Made by a program: the position numbers and the translations under genes
Notes under the pieces: model-generated
The model's database searches: none
What the model was told of the DNA's origin: nothing
The model's input: the letters and a program-made list of their open reading frames with translations, nothing else
Assembly: GCA_037044905.1 (NCBI GenBank)
Contig: JBAOKB010000126.1
Location: forward strand, 62,001-126,000
Length of the DNA stretch: 64,000 bases
Direction: 5' to 3'
From: Hortaea werneckii
Lineage: Eukaryota > Ascomycota > Dothideomycetes > Mycosphaerellales > Teratosphaeriaceae
Part shown: positions 40,292 to 50,683 of the stretch, one piece after another
How the letters are laid out: each line of letters opens with the position of its first letter
How positions within the stretch are numbered: the stretch's first letter is position 1

Positions 40292-42679
40292 CTACTGCTG
40301 CTTCAAGCCCTTCGCTGCCGTGACAAAAGCCTTAATCTTCTCAAGATCCTGTCCGCCCTCGTGCTCTACCCCGGAGCTCACATCGACACCAACCACTCTG
40401 CTGCCTGCTACTTCCCCGAGTCCCTTCACGACACTTTGAACATTATCTGCATTGAGTCCACCTGCGAGTATGACTCTCAAGCCTTCATCCTTCTCCAAAA
40501 GCTCCTTCACCGCAGGCGTAGCCAGCTGCTCCCCCGTACCGCCTGCACCAGAATCAAGAAGCGGCACGCTGTGGTAGCCAGTGGAAGTAAGTGCGGCCTG
40601 TCCTGGCTTGAACGCGCGTATGACCGGCCTTGGGATCAAGTTCGCCCATTCGATAGGTTCGTTGCCGTGGAGTTGTACTATGTCCAGACCTAGAACGTCG
40701 ACCTGCTCAAGAATATATTTCAGTGGCTGGTCTTGGAAAACACCCACCAGCAAAGCACTGGTAGGGTGGCGGAGGAAGTGGGTCGTGGTGTGTTCGAAGA
40801 AGGAATGGGCCTTCGTATCAGTGCCAGGGGGGTTGAACATCGGTACTTCCTTCTGAAGCGCAGGCGTGCCAGGTGCGGGAGTTGCAGCGCCAGCTTCAAC
40901 GAGCCCAGCCGGCTTCATGGTCGTGTGGACGGCCTGGCTGATCTGAAGCGCGGTTTCTGTGTCGACGCATCGCTTCCTGCCCTTCACCAGGATCATGCCT
41001 ATTAAATCAGCGCCGGCTGAGATGGCGGTCTCGGCGGCGATGGCACTACGCGTCCCGCAGACCTTGACTAGAACCTTTTTCTGCTGCTTGCTCTTCGTTA
41101 CTGCTTCACCGCCACCGAGAAGCTCAGCGATGAATTTGCTTGTCTCCTTCGCTCTCATAAGGGCTTCTCCGACCAGCACAGCGCCCACACCGTTCTCCTG
41201 GTAGGGCTTGACGTCTTGCGGTCCGGAAATGCCACTCAAAGCACATAGTATCGTCTCCTTAGGCACCATCTGCATCAACCTTGTAGTCGTCTCCATGTCA
41301 ACATCAAAGGTGGTAAGGTTGCGGTTGTTGACTCCGATGACTTTACTGCCGAGCTTGACAGCCACCTCCATCTCCTCAACAGTGTTCACTTCGACCAGCG
41401 GCTCCATGCCTAGAGACTGCGAGTACTTGTACAAGCGCTCCAAAGTTGGCTGGTCAAGCATCTTGACAATCAAGAGCACAGTATCTGCGCCCGCGAGTCG
41501 AGCCTCAAGGATCTGATACTCTTCAAACACGAACTCCTTCCTCAGTACGGCTGGTCGATTGCTCATGCCGTCCAGTGCCTTGCGTACAGCTTTTAAGTCG
41601 TCGATGGATCCTTTGAACCACTCGGGCTCAGTCAATACAGAGATCGTGCTTGCACCTGCCAAAGCATACGTGCGTGCCTGGGCCGGTGCGCAAGCTGACA
41701 GGGAGATGATTCCTTTCGAAGGTGATGCGCGCTTGATCTCTGCCATCAAGCTGAGCTTGTAAGGTGATTGCCGCAGTCGCTCCGGAAATGAAATGAGTGG
41801 TGGCGAAAGGTCAAGATCGTACGACGCCTGCAGGTCCTCGGGTCGCTGCGATGGAATTTCCTTCTGTGCCGCGACAGCTGAACGTCGGTGCGCGTAAATA
41901 CGCTCAAGGATAGAGGTCTTCTTGTCTGCTGCGCCGCTCGCGCCGCTTGCGGCTGCTGCTCCGCCGGTAGAAGCGCTGTTGCTTTCCTTCTGTAACTTCT
42001 CATTCTCGGCCCAGGTTCCGCCGCGCATACGCAAGAAGTTCTTGATCATGCCTCTGCCATCCTCGGTCAAAATGCTTTCAGGGTGGAACTGTACACCCTC
42101 AACAAGAAATTCCTTATGCCTCACACCCATAATGACACCTTTGCCACCATCTGGACCAGAGGCGATCCAGCTGCTGACCTCCAGACACTCCGGCAGCGTC
42201 GGGTGCGTACCAGCCAACGAGTGATACCTGGTCACGGGGAGATCTTGATTCAAGCCAGCGTAGACACCCTTCCCGTCATGTCGCAGCGGTGAAGTCTTGC
42301 CATGCAGGATCTCTCCAGTCTGCTCCACTCGACCACCGAAGACTGAGAAGATACATTGTTCTCCCATGCACACGCCGAGGACCGGGATCTTGCCGGAGAA
42401 GTACTCGATCGCGGCTTTGCTGACGCCCGAGTCCGTCTCCGGGTGGCCAGGGCCGGGAGATACTACAAGCTGGGTGGGATTTTTGGCCTTCAGGTCATCC
42501 AGAGTGATCTTGTCGTTCCGGTAGACGGTGGCAGTCGCGCCTTCAAGGACCAAGTATTGGTATACATTCCAAGTGAAAGAGTCATAGTTGTCGATTAAAA
42601 TGAGGTTGTTGGCGGTTGGAATTGGTGGCGCTGGGGAGGCATTGAATGGAGAGTGATCCACCAGATCCGGTGCCGGCAT
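40292..42679 (-). CDS. trpC: Trifunctional tryptophan biosynthesis protein TrpC
   Basis: Fused enzyme with three activities of tryptophan synthesis: glutamine amidotransferase of anthranilate synthase, indole-3-glycerol-phosphate synthase, and phosphoribosylanthranilate isomerase. No intron is needed. Starting at 42679 (MPAPDLVDHS) gives 795 aa; an in-frame ATG at 42760 would add 27 residues without family character. Domain 1: ILIDNYDSFTWNVYQYL, VVSPGPGHP, the nucleophile loop GVCMGEQC, GEILHGKTS and VEGVQFHPESI. Domain 2: LMAEIKRASPSKG, LRKEFVFEEYQI, GVNNRNLTTFDVD, LSGISGPQDV. Domain 3: VKVCGTRSA, ADLIGMILVKGRKR, VQLHGNEP, LAGGLNADNV and VGVDVSSGVE. An Ala/Gly/Ser-rich linker joins domains 1 and 2. 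The gene is complete and should support prototrophy. Confidence 0.96.
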   Translation of the reverse strand: MPAPDLVDHSPFNASPAPPIPTANNLILIDNYDSFTWNVYQYLVLEGATATVYRNDKITLDDLKAKNPTQLVVSPGPGHPETDSGVSKAAIEYFSGKIPVLGVCMGEQCIFSVFGGRVEQTGEILHGKTSPLRHDGKGVYAGLNQDLPVTRYHSLAGTHPTLPECLEVSSWIASGPDGGKGVIMGVRHKEFLVEGVQFHPESILTEDGRGMIKNFLRMRGGTWAENEKLQKESNSASTGGAAAASGASGAADKKTSILERIYAHRRSAVAAQKEIPSQRPEDLQASYDLDLSPPLISFPERLRQSPYKLSLMAEIKRASPSKGIISLSACAPAQARTYALAGASTISVLTEPEWFKGSIDDLKAVRKALDGMSNRPAVLRKEFVFEEYQILEARLAGADTVLLIVKMLDQPTLERLYKYSQSLGMEPLVEVNTVEEMEVAVKLGSKVIGVNNRNLTTFDVDMETTTRLMQMVPKETILCALSGISGPQDVKPYQENGVGAVLVGEALMRAKETSKFIAELLGGGEAVTKSKQQKKVLVKVCGTRSAIAAETAISAGADLIGMILVKGRKRCVDTETALQISQAVHTTMKPAGLVEAGAATPAPGTPALQKEVPMFNPPGTDTKAHSFFEHTTTHFLRHPTSALLVGVFQDQPLKYILEQVDVLGLDIVQLHGNEPIEWANLIPRPVIRAFKPGQAALTSTGYHSVPLLDSGAGGTGEQLATPAVKELLEKDEGLRVILAGGLNADNVQSVVKGLGEVAGSRVVGVDVSSGVEHEGGQDLEKIKAFVTAAKGLKQQ

Positions 42680-43503
42680 GATGCAAGTTCTCAATTTGCA
42701 ACAGGCGAATTTACTAAAAAACTCCAGATCCAATGTGCAATGTGATTGTTCACACTTCAATGTACCTCTCAGTCATTCTTCCCGGAGAAAGTTAGAGAAG
42801 CTTTGACCAGCACCCAGGTCAAGTCCAAAGTCGCGCCGAATTATGTCCGATATTTCCGCCTGTGGATTCACTGCCCCCGAACGCCCAGCGTCTCGCTGCG
42901 TGCCTTCTCCTTTCGCAAACACCTAAAACAGCGCTACCTTCCTAAAAAAAAAAAGAGAGGAGGAAAATGAAATTGGACTGTTCGCGGCCAATACGATGGC
43001 ATATGACTACTGATGCGGAAGAAATCATGTTGTATTTGGCGCAATGCGTCGCGCCGCCACGTCGCCAAAACACTTGTTACAATTACGAAAGAAGCAACAG
43101 CTTTACAAGGTTAATTCCACAAAGACTCAAAGTCTCGTGCTTGATTGATTCTCGACGGGAAAAAGGATGCTTCGAGCCTTCCGCAAGAGCATTTTGGCAA
43201 TGCCGACCGCTTGCTGTCTCAACAGTCCCTTAAGCTGCAAGATTGTTAGCCACCATACCAACAACGCCCCTGATGGACGATTATTTGTACACATCAAGTG
43301 CCATTTGAAGCAGATACGGCCGATCACATTAATTCCACTCCCTCGCCATTTTGTTTCTTTTGAAAGAAAGCAGCAATAATAAATTTGGACCATGCTACCC
43401 CTGGTACAGTACATACTCCTTCGAATGCTACCAACACCTCATCGAGGTCAAGTACAACAGTAACCCATATTCATACACACTTTGCGGTTTCATGGCCCGA
43501 GCC
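42680..43503. other. Intergenic region, 824 bp
   Basis: trpC promoter and the 3' region of the next gene. Short frames only; no RNA gene recognised. Confidence 0.5.
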
Positions 43504-44097
43504 TTACACGCCCTTACCGCCTCGCTCATCCTGCATACCAATGACAACATCCGGCGCCTCAGGGAACTCCTCCTTCGCACGCTTCGTGCTGTTCCTCTCA
43601 TCCTTCTCGCGCGTGGCCTGACCGCCAGTATTCTGAGCGCGGGACCTGGAAAAAGACGCATAGGTCAGCTCATACTCATCGTTCTCGGGACCCTGAGAGT
43701 TGCTGAAGCGTTGTCTCCAGGCCTCGTCACCCGACCGGAGGCTGAGGTAGGGAAAGCTCCGCCACTCTCCTGCCTCCTGCTTGCTTCTCTGCTCAGGTTG
43801 CTGGGCGACGTACGCTCTCCCGCCCATACTCTGTTCACTCTGGACATTGGGATCTCCCTTCACGCCCTTGTCCAAAGCATGTTCCCTACTACCGCCAACC
43901 TTGTCTCCGGACATAGGACCCTGCTGTGTGCCTTTCGTGCTGGTGACGTGACCGTTGCCAGTGTCGGCGCGACATCTTGAGGAGTTGGCGAATGCTCGTC
44001 GACTTAGGTTTGTTCTTGAGACTGGTGCATGGCGGAAGGTTGATGAGGTAGCTAGACGACGGTAGAACGTCAAGAATTCTGTAGGTGAAGATGCCAT
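43504..44097 (-). CDS. Small conserved-looking protein, probably mitochondrial
   Basis: A 197-aa single-exon protein of no assigned function. The N-terminus (MASSPTEFLTFYRRLATSSTFRHAPVS) is rich in Arg, Ser and Ala and lacks acidic residues after position 7, as in mitochondrial targeting sequences. The middle is hydrophilic (HALDKGVKGDPNVQSEQS), and the C-terminus EAPDVVIGMQDERGGKG resembles endings I associate with small fungal mitochondrial proteins. It has no membrane helix and no catalytic motif. The start codon is 281 bp from that of the divergent Pcc1 gene. Long frame, biased composition and compact spacing support a real gene. Confidence 0.65.
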   Translation of the reverse strand: MASSPTEFLTFYRRLATSSTFRHAPVSRTNLSRRAFANSSRCRADTGNGHVTSTKGTQQGPMSGDKVGGSREHALDKGVKGDPNVQSEQSMGGRAYVAQQPEQRSKQEAGEWRSFPYLSLRSGDEAWRQRFSNSQGPENDEYELTYASFSRSRAQNTGGQATREKDERNSTKRAKEEFPEAPDVVIGMQDERGGKGV

Positions 44098-44378
44098 GTT
44101 TGCGAAGTTTCCCTGATACTGCTGTTTCTTCAGGAGGTTACAGCGCTTGATGTGAAGGAGGAGAGCTTATTTACCAATCGAATGTGCTCTCTTTCAATGA
44201 CGCTCGATCATAGTGCGTCATTGATCGATGAAGATCGCGGGGGCGGGCGTACCCGCCTCGGCTATCGTGCAGTGAATTTCGGCTCTCAAACATGTCACAG
44301 ATCCGCTTTCACATGACAGACACATTTCCAGTACAGCGTCCTTACGACGGGCAACAAATCAGTGTCCAACAAAGCATC
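44098..44378. promoter_or_regulatory. Short divergent promoter between small mitochondrial protein and Pcc1
   Basis: 281 bp separate the two start codons. No specific site is claimed. Confidence 0.5.
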
Positions 44379-44962
44379 ATGGCCGAGCAAGAATTCCCCT
44401 GCACACTGTACGCTCTCCATCACATCAGCCCAAAAGGCTACCGCAACCATGTTTCGTCGCAGGTAGGTTGACTCGAAGAGGTAGGACCCTGCACATTCCC
44501 TTTCCCACCCACCGTCTCGCCCAGTCCGCCCTCCGCACCCTTCAGATTGACGAGGAGTTGTCTCCGCTCGTAAAACGATCTTTCAGCCTCGTAGCCACCA
44601 CCCCTGATAGCTCGACCGCTGTCCAGCATGACCCATACCGCGCGAGCCTAGTCACCAACGCTGCACCTGCGGAACCAATCCAGGACCCTTCAGCCACCAA
44701 GAATGGAGCTGGCGAGAAGCCTAGTACCACCGACGGCGGCAAAGGCAACGACGCCGACGACACAGCGAGGGTGCTAAAGGTAGATTACAAAGCCTCCACC
44801 AACCGAATGCTCCGAGTCGCGGTGAACGGCTTCTTTGAGTCACTAGGCGTGGTCATACAAGTCATGGAGGAGCTGGATGTCGATGTTCTACAAGCTAAGG
44901 GACTGGAAGGACTAGAGGGCGTGCAGGGCGTAGAGCAGGGAATGGTCGGCAGTACTGCTTGA
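44379..44962 (+). CDS. PCC1: KEOPS/EKC complex subunit Pcc1
   Basis: Dimerising subunit of the KEOPS complex, which makes the t6A37 modification of ANN-decoding tRNAs and affects telomeres and transcription. Exon 1 (44379-44407, MAEQEFPCT) is short. The intron at 44408-44484 (77 nt, GTACGC...GTAG) is in phase 2 and exon 2 ends at 44962, giving 168 aa. The CTAG/Pcc1 fold is visible as LTLHIPFPTHRLAQSALRTL (strand and helix), then a 55-residue low-complexity insertion, then KVDYKASTNRMLRVAVNGFF and the long C-terminal helix ESLGVVIQVMEEL. The yeast protein lacks the central insertion. An alternative start within the intron (44468) would lose the first beta strand and is less likely. Lys tRNA, present in this window, is a t6A substrate, although this is coincidental. 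Confidence 0.85.
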
Positions 44963-45699
44963 AGAGGGCCGTTTCTCCAAGGGGCTCTGAGACTCTGAAG
45001 TGCTGCCGATAGAAGATGTCTTGCACGACTTACGAGGGGACATACGAGGCTTTTGAAACCACTACAGGTGCAGCTATAGCGTATCTATGATGCGCTGCAT
45101 CTCGACGACAAGAAATGGCAGAGGAGTTGACATCTTCAGAAGCGAGGTGGGAAACAATATACGGCTGCTTGGTCATCCACCACAGTAGCAAATCCTCGCT
45201 TCCGTAGGGGCGATATTGGGGATGCCAGGGAACTATCTCTGCGACATCGGCCATTGTTAGGCCTCATCGTCAATGGCCTTCCAAATTTGGGTTAGCGTGG
45301 CCTTCGGCAAGTGATGTCAGGAATAGAGAAGTACAACCTCATCTTCTGCCTTCCGACTCTAACCGACGAAGACAAAGCGCTGGTAGGAACTACACGATTG
45401 AAAATGGATATTGACGAATGTCCATGACAATTACCATTCAATTTGGCACCAATTCGATCATGATAGAATAGTTAGGACCTGAGATAAGGCGTTAGTCATT
45501 GCAGTTCTTTTGAGCACCAGATCGTCTTATCAGCTAGGCCAAGGGAATGGTATGTCATGATGCTTCTTGGTGAGGTCCACTCGAACAGGGAAGGAAGGTC
45601 AATTGATTCGTCCATAAAGCTACGTCCTCTCGGACTCTAATACCAAAGCCCGTTTCTTCAGCACTGCCAGAACTGAATCCCTAATACTGCAATCCAAAG
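44963..45699. other. Intergenic region, 737 bp, no gene seen
   Basis: 3' region of PCC1 and the promoter of the amidase. A 74-codon frame on the minus strand (45030-45254) has no support. Confidence 0.5.
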
Positions 45700-47358
45700 A
45701 TGAAGGCAACTGCTTTGGCCTTTACGGCAGCCACGCTAGGACTTGCAACCGCGTCTTTCGATGCGAGAGAAGCTACTATCGCATCGACACATCATGGCCT
45801 TTACACAGGGTTGACCACCTGTCGCGAGGTGGTCTCCTCCTTTCTCTCGCGGATCGAGGCTCTCAACAATCAAACCAATGCCATCCTTGCGTTGGATCCT
45901 AACGCACTGAAGACGGCAAATGCAATGGATGCTCGTCTCCAAGCAAATAATGCATCAGGTTACGGGCCACTGTTCTGCATTCCGACTCTCTTGAAGGATA
46001 ATTGGGATACTTCCGATATGCCCACTACTGGTGCCAATCTCTATTTGAACCAAAGTCAGCCGACCGAAGACGCACCTGCCACTGCAGCTCTACGAAAGGC
46101 TGGGGCCATTATCATTGGCAAAGCTAATTTGCATGAGCTTGCCCTCGAAGGACTCACGGTGTCCTCTCTGGGAGGGCAGACTGTAAATCCATATGACAGC
46201 ACAAGGACTCCCGGCGGCTCTTCTGGAGGGACAGGTGCGGCTATCGCTGCTAGTTTTGCTGTATGGGGTACAGGGACGGATACTGTGAACTCTCTTCGCA
46301 GTCCCGCCAGTGCGAATAGTCTGTTCTCATGCCGTCCGACGAGAGGCTTAATCAGCCGTGCAGGAATCATCCCTATCAGCTACACCCAAGACGCTGTAGG
46401 ACCTATTGCAAGGTGTGTTGAAGACGTGGCGACAGCTTTGACAGTCATGGCGGAAGTAGGTTATGATGAGGACGACAATACGACTGCTCTCGTCCCCGCA
46501 GGCATCCGAAAAACGGATTACACGGCCGGCCTCACGCAGGGAAGCCTTAAAGGCCTACGCCTAGGATTGATTGAGGGATTCTTCAACCGCACGAATTCCT
46601 CTGAGACTACTCCGGTGAATGAAGCGATGGCGAATATTACAGCCAAGCTCCGCAGTGCGGGTGCCACAATAGTACCAATCACCGACAGCCTCTACAACGC
46701 AAGCGCAATAGCCGCCGACCTCGACACGCAGCGGTACGAGTTCCGGCAGCTCATGAACCAATACCTCCAGCGGCCCTCGCTCTCCGGCCCACATCCCAAA
46801 ACACTTGACGAGCTCTACGCCACCCCACCAGGAGAATTCCTCGTCATACCATCCGAATACGAATACGTCAACACCGCCCTCGTCTCGTCAACCTCGAACG
46901 CCAGCTGGGAAGGGAAACCCTCCTACGCTACAGTACAAAGCGGCATCCAGAACCTCACATTAGCGCTACAGGAGACTTTCTCCGCCAACAACCTCGACGC
47001 GATGATCTACCCCGAGCAGAAGAACCTCGTCGTCCCCATCGGCTCACCAAGCCAAAGCGGTCGCAACGGGATTCTGGCCGCCCTGACAGGGAGTCCTGTC
47101 GTCACTGTACCCGCGGGGTTTTCTGAAGCTACTGAGACAGCGCCGGAGGGTGTCCCGATCGGGATGGAGATTCTAGGACGGCCGTGGACGGAGGAGAAAC
47201 TTTTGCAGATTGCTTTTGAGATTCAGGGGTTGGGAAGGGTACGGAAGACGCCTAGTTGGGCGAAGGAGATGGTTGATGTGAGGGAGTATAGTGAAGTGCC
47301 GGATGTGACGCCGAATACGGGGAATATACCGGATGCTTATCCTTTGGGGACGTTGTGA
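45700..47358 (+). CDS. Secreted amidase (amidase-signature family)
   Basis: A 552-aa amidase-signature hydrolase with a signal peptide (MKATALAFTAATLGLATA), so probably secreted or vacuolar, cleaving small amides. The Ser-cisSer-Lys triad is complete: Lys in CIPTLLKDNWD, the glycine/serine loop TPGGSSGGTGAAIAASFA, and the nucleophile in GTDTVNSLRSPASANSL, the variant usual for secreted fungal amidases. The C-terminal half carries LTGSPVVTVPAGF and PIGMEILGRPWTEEKLL. There are several N-glycosylation sites. No intron is needed. The gene borders an accessory region (transporter remnant and P450s) and could serve nitrogen scavenging; no pathway link is visible. Confidence 0.88.
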   Translation: MKATALAFTAATLGLATASFDAREATIASTHHGLYTGLTTCREVVSSFLSRIEALNNQTNAILALDPNALKTANAMDARLQANNASGYGPLFCIPTLLKDNWDTSDMPTTGANLYLNQSQPTEDAPATAALRKAGAIIIGKANLHELALEGLTVSSLGGQTVNPYDSTRTPGGSSGGTGAAIAASFAVWGTGTDTVNSLRSPASANSLFSCRPTRGLISRAGIIPISYTQDAVGPIARCVEDVATALTVMAEVGYDEDDNTTALVPAGIRKTDYTAGLTQGSLKGLRLGLIEGFFNRTNSSETTPVNEAMANITAKLRSAGATIVPITDSLYNASAIAADLDTQRYEFRQLMNQYLQRPSLSGPHPKTLDELYATPPGEFLVIPSEYEYVNTALVSSTSNASWEGKPSYATVQSGIQNLTLALQETFSANNLDAMIYPEQKNLVVPIGSPSQSGRNGILAALTGSPVVTVPAGFSEATETAPEGVPIGMEILGRPWTEEKLLQIAFEIQGLGRVRKTPSWAKEMVDVREYSEVPDVTPNTGNIPDAYPLGTL

Positions 47359-47558
47359 GAAAGATATGATTATTCACGCCCATGCTCCAGATAGGGCTAG
47401 ATACCAAACTGATGTCACATTATGAAAAGTCTCAGGACGAGGAAGGGGCTCGACTGCAACTTCGCATCGTCCTTTGGATACTCAATGAGGCTGGATGCAA
47501 TGGTTGAACAAATCCAAAGTTGGGATCAATTAATGCCTGAGTGACTATTACGGCTTCT

Positions 47559-48566
47559 TCATGCGACCTCCACCCGGGCGCTACCGCCGCTCTTCTCCCC
47601 CTTCTCTGAATCACCATCCTCCAAGGCCTTGGAAGTGTAGTCCATCTCGGGCTCTTCAAAGCCAAACAGTGCCGAGATCTGGTCGAACCGCAGTCCCTTG
47701 GTCTCATGGATGAAAAAGTATGCGTAAATGCTTGCTCTGATGAGCATAGTAGCGAAAAAGATGTATACGCCGTAACCCATGCCTACGAATAGTCAGTGTA
47801 TATCTAATGAGTCTTTCGGGAAGCAACTTACTCGTATACATTGAAGGCAGTGCCTTCGTCACTACGTAAGTCCACAGCCAGACACTCATGCCCGCCCATG
47901 GACCCGAGATACTGCGCAGCGAAGATGGGAAGATCTCTGCGGAGATGATCCAAGGCAAGCCGTTGGCACCAAAGGACCATGTAGCACCAAAGATCATGAT
48001 CGCGGCTGTTGCAGCCTTGCCTCCTGCAACAGTGCTGGCGCTCATCGGACCATCAGAGGTCGGATTCCCGACGGCAATGTAACCTGCGGGATACTGGGAT
48101 TGGTGTCAGCATTGCTCTTGGTAATGAGTTGACGTGTTCGGCCTTGACTTACGTATTGGCATACTGCGCAGCATAGAGACGAGCAAATCCATGGCCACTT
48201 CCTGCCGAAAGAATCCACAAAGAACGTGAAGAAAATCACACTGCCTCCAGCTTTGATCAGCCCGTACACACCAGTCCACAATGTCACGTCGGTAAGGCCG
48301 ATAGACTTGAAGATGGTTGGGCTGTAGTAGTTGATGGCCGCAGCCCCAGACCAGCCTTGCCACATAAACATGAGGAAGACCAGGGCGAATCGATTCCTCA
48401 TACCCTTCATGAGCGATTCCCTCAGAGCGCCTTTCAAGAAGGCCGCAAATGTCGGCCTTTCGCCTGCGGTGACTGCTCGCTCATGTTGTATCTGGCCTCT
48501 TACAAATGCAACGTCTTCTGCGATGTAGTGGTGATCGATCGGGAGATTGCGGTACTTAGTTAACAG
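47559..48566 (-). pseudogene. 5'-truncated MFS sugar/quinate transporter
   Basis: Only the C-terminal half of a sugar-porter MFS protein is present. Spliced segments are 48566-48153 (beginning about LLTKYRNLPIDHHYIAEDVA), 48093-47832 and 47782-47559, with introns of 59 and 49 nt, all in phase, about 300 codons. Helices 7-12 are recognisable (FLMFMWQGWSGAAAINYYSP, FGATWSFGANGLPWIISAEI, FFIHETKGLRFDQI). The first six helices, the start codon and the GRR/PESPR motifs are missing. Upstream of 48566 the sequence is the 3' end of a P450 gene whose stop codon is at 48598, so there is no room for the missing exons. The remaining part has no internal stop. It is either a deletion or rearrangement remnant, or a short transcript starting inside. 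I call it a pseudogene. Confidence 0.8.
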
Positions 48567-48597
48567 GCGAAAAGTATAGATAAGAGTTTACAAATTC

Positions 48598-50321
48598 TCA
48601 AAGGGTTTGCTCTCGCCTACGTATCTTCATAGTCGTGTTAAATGGTGGAATACTCGCATCTCCAAACGAGAGATTTGGTGGACGCTTCAACAAAGGCCGG
48701 ATGTCATAGTGCATTGTAATGTACGCCATCATAAGCTTGAGCATTGCAACGGCGAAGAAACGTCCGGGACTAGTGCACTGTTAGTACATTCTTGTAATAG
48801 ACACATGTCAAAAATCTTACCATGTAGAGCGGCCAAGACTAAAGGGGACATATTTATCAGTCGGGTAAGCAGCATCCAATGTACTGCTTGCAAAATTCTT
48901 GTGCTTTCTGGCAATGCATCCTTCTTGGTCGGAGCTGCACGAGTGCGGATGAAAGCGTTCATCGCCATGCATTGCCTCAACCGGAATGCCGATCCAAGTG
49001 CCATTTGGGACATATTCGCCGCTCGGAAGAATGACGCCTTCGGGAAGAGTGACCTTTCTTAGCAGACCTCGGGACTGCATCGTGTTACGCCGCAGGCTCT
49101 GCTTGATGACACCATCGAAGAACCTCATATCTTTGAGAACGGAATTCGATGTGACGACAAGTCCGTCTGCAAACAGGTCTTCTGCCTCAACCCTCAAGCC
49201 GGCATACAAGCTGTTCTGTTCGTCTCGCGCAAGGACGTCAAGCATCAAGTTGGTCGCTGCTGCTCCGGTGGTTGCCATACCAGCAAAAGCCTGCGTCGCT
49301 GTCAGCCTGGGAGTACATATACGGAGTGCATGTATAGTGGCCTACAAGGAACAGGAATTGCTCCACAAGAAAATCTACCACGTTCCCTTGTACTTCCGAC
49401 CTCAACCGGCGGACAATCTGCACGCTTTGGCTAACGAAGTCATTCTGCTGGTCCCGAGGATGCTTGTCAGCCTGGCTGGTGACTGCGTCAAGGTGATCTC
49501 TCACGACTGGCCTGACATGCGATACCACCCATCGCTTACAAAGGTAAGTAGGGAACATTAGCGACCAGCCTATTAATGGCCGCAGGATGATTGGCGGCAG
49601 CTGTCCAACGATCAGTGTAGTGATCCCCATCAGTGTAATAAAGCATCGCATGGCGCGGAGATACATGGCGTTGCGGCTCAGTGCGGTCCCAAACAGTACT
49701 CTGCTGCTGGTCCTGTCAACGACTGATGACATCGCTTGTGTGATGCTCACCTCCCGCCAGACCTCCGTGTCCATGCCCAGAACGAGATCCACGGAATCTC
49801 GGACTTCATCTTGTATGTCCGCGAGAATGATGTCTAAGTCTTTGTTCAACGATTTACCGATGACCTTGTCGATAAAAAGCAATGTCGACTTCGGATCCAG
49901 GTTGGTCGGCAAGTACCTGACGCCATTACGCTCAAGTCTTACGGCTTCCAGTGATAGCACGCTCTCAGGTTGCGTGATCAGCCATCGGATGTGCTCTGGC
50001 GGAAGCATCACTTGGGGCCGAAGTGTAGTGTCAGGTACCACGAAAGGTAGTCCGTTGCGTCCATACTGACGAAGTTATTAGCATCAAACCCCGTTCTCGA
50101 TTCCATTTAGGCGTATTTACCTCCTTGTATCCATCTCTCAGGGGCCTAGTACCATCGAGTATTTGCCGGAACGAGGCTCGACAGCGATACAGTATTGAAC
50201 CTTGGAAGCCGACTGCTGGCAGGTTCCTAGGCGGCTTAAGAGCGAGCAACTCGATCAAAACAATTGAGATCGCAGCAATACACATCAGCGTGATGAGTCC
50301 GAGAGCCGCACAGTTGAGCAT
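48598..50321 (-). CDS. Cytochrome P450, copy 1, with altered signature motifs
   Basis: Microsomal-type P450 monooxygenase. Four exons (50321-50121, 50065-49346, 49290-48821, 48769-48598) with introns of 51-55 nt give 520 aa and an unbroken frame. There is an N-terminal anchor (LGLITLMCIAAISIVLIELLAL), an I-helix FAGMATTGAAATN, and the heme loop PFSLGRSTCPGRFF with its axial Cys, completed across the last intron. Two conserved elements are abnormal. The K-helix ExxR reads KQSLR (Glu to Gln), and the region that should hold the FxPxRF motif reads FHPHSCSSDQEG, apparently lacking several residues. Loss of the ExxR Glu usually abolishes heme incorporation, so the enzyme may be inactive. The nearest kin is the tandem P450 downstream in sequence. 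The type recalls the ent-kaurene-oxidase-like fungal P450s, at low confidence. Confidence 0.8.
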
Positions 50322-50683
50322 GGTTGCAATGCTTAATTGGTTAAGTAAAAGGAAGCAGAGTCTTCAGCGAGTGTATTTCACTATGCAGAGCTGCCCGATA
50401 AGACACCGTCTCACACTCAATATACGCTTGAGAATTTAAGGTCGGCTAGCCTCTACGTGCCACGAAACGAAGATAAGTGCTTCTCGAGCAAGCGCTCCCA
50501 AATGAAAATGATGTAATGAGCATAGCTCTATCTGCCATGCATGGAACAAGTGATAGTGGGTTTGCTTGGCGCCGAACGGTGATCGCTGTTGATAATCCGG
50601 GTGTGATGAACAACTCAGGTTGACTAGTTATATACATCAGGATAGCTGGCGCTATTAATTGCCTGCAAAAGCTTGAGAGTAAA
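50322..50683. other. Spacer between tandem P450 genes, 362 bp
   Basis: Promoter of P450 copy 1 and 3' region of copy 2. No gene. Confidence 0.5.

Noticed and set aside
45030..45254. 74-codon minus-strand frame as a small gene
   Set aside because: No family signal, no promoter context and no conservation evidence; its length is within chance expectation.
48061..48152. Frameshift in the truncated sugar transporter
   Set aside because: It appeared when the CCCGCAG acceptor was used; the upstream CCCAG acceptor keeps the frame, so only the 5' truncation remains.
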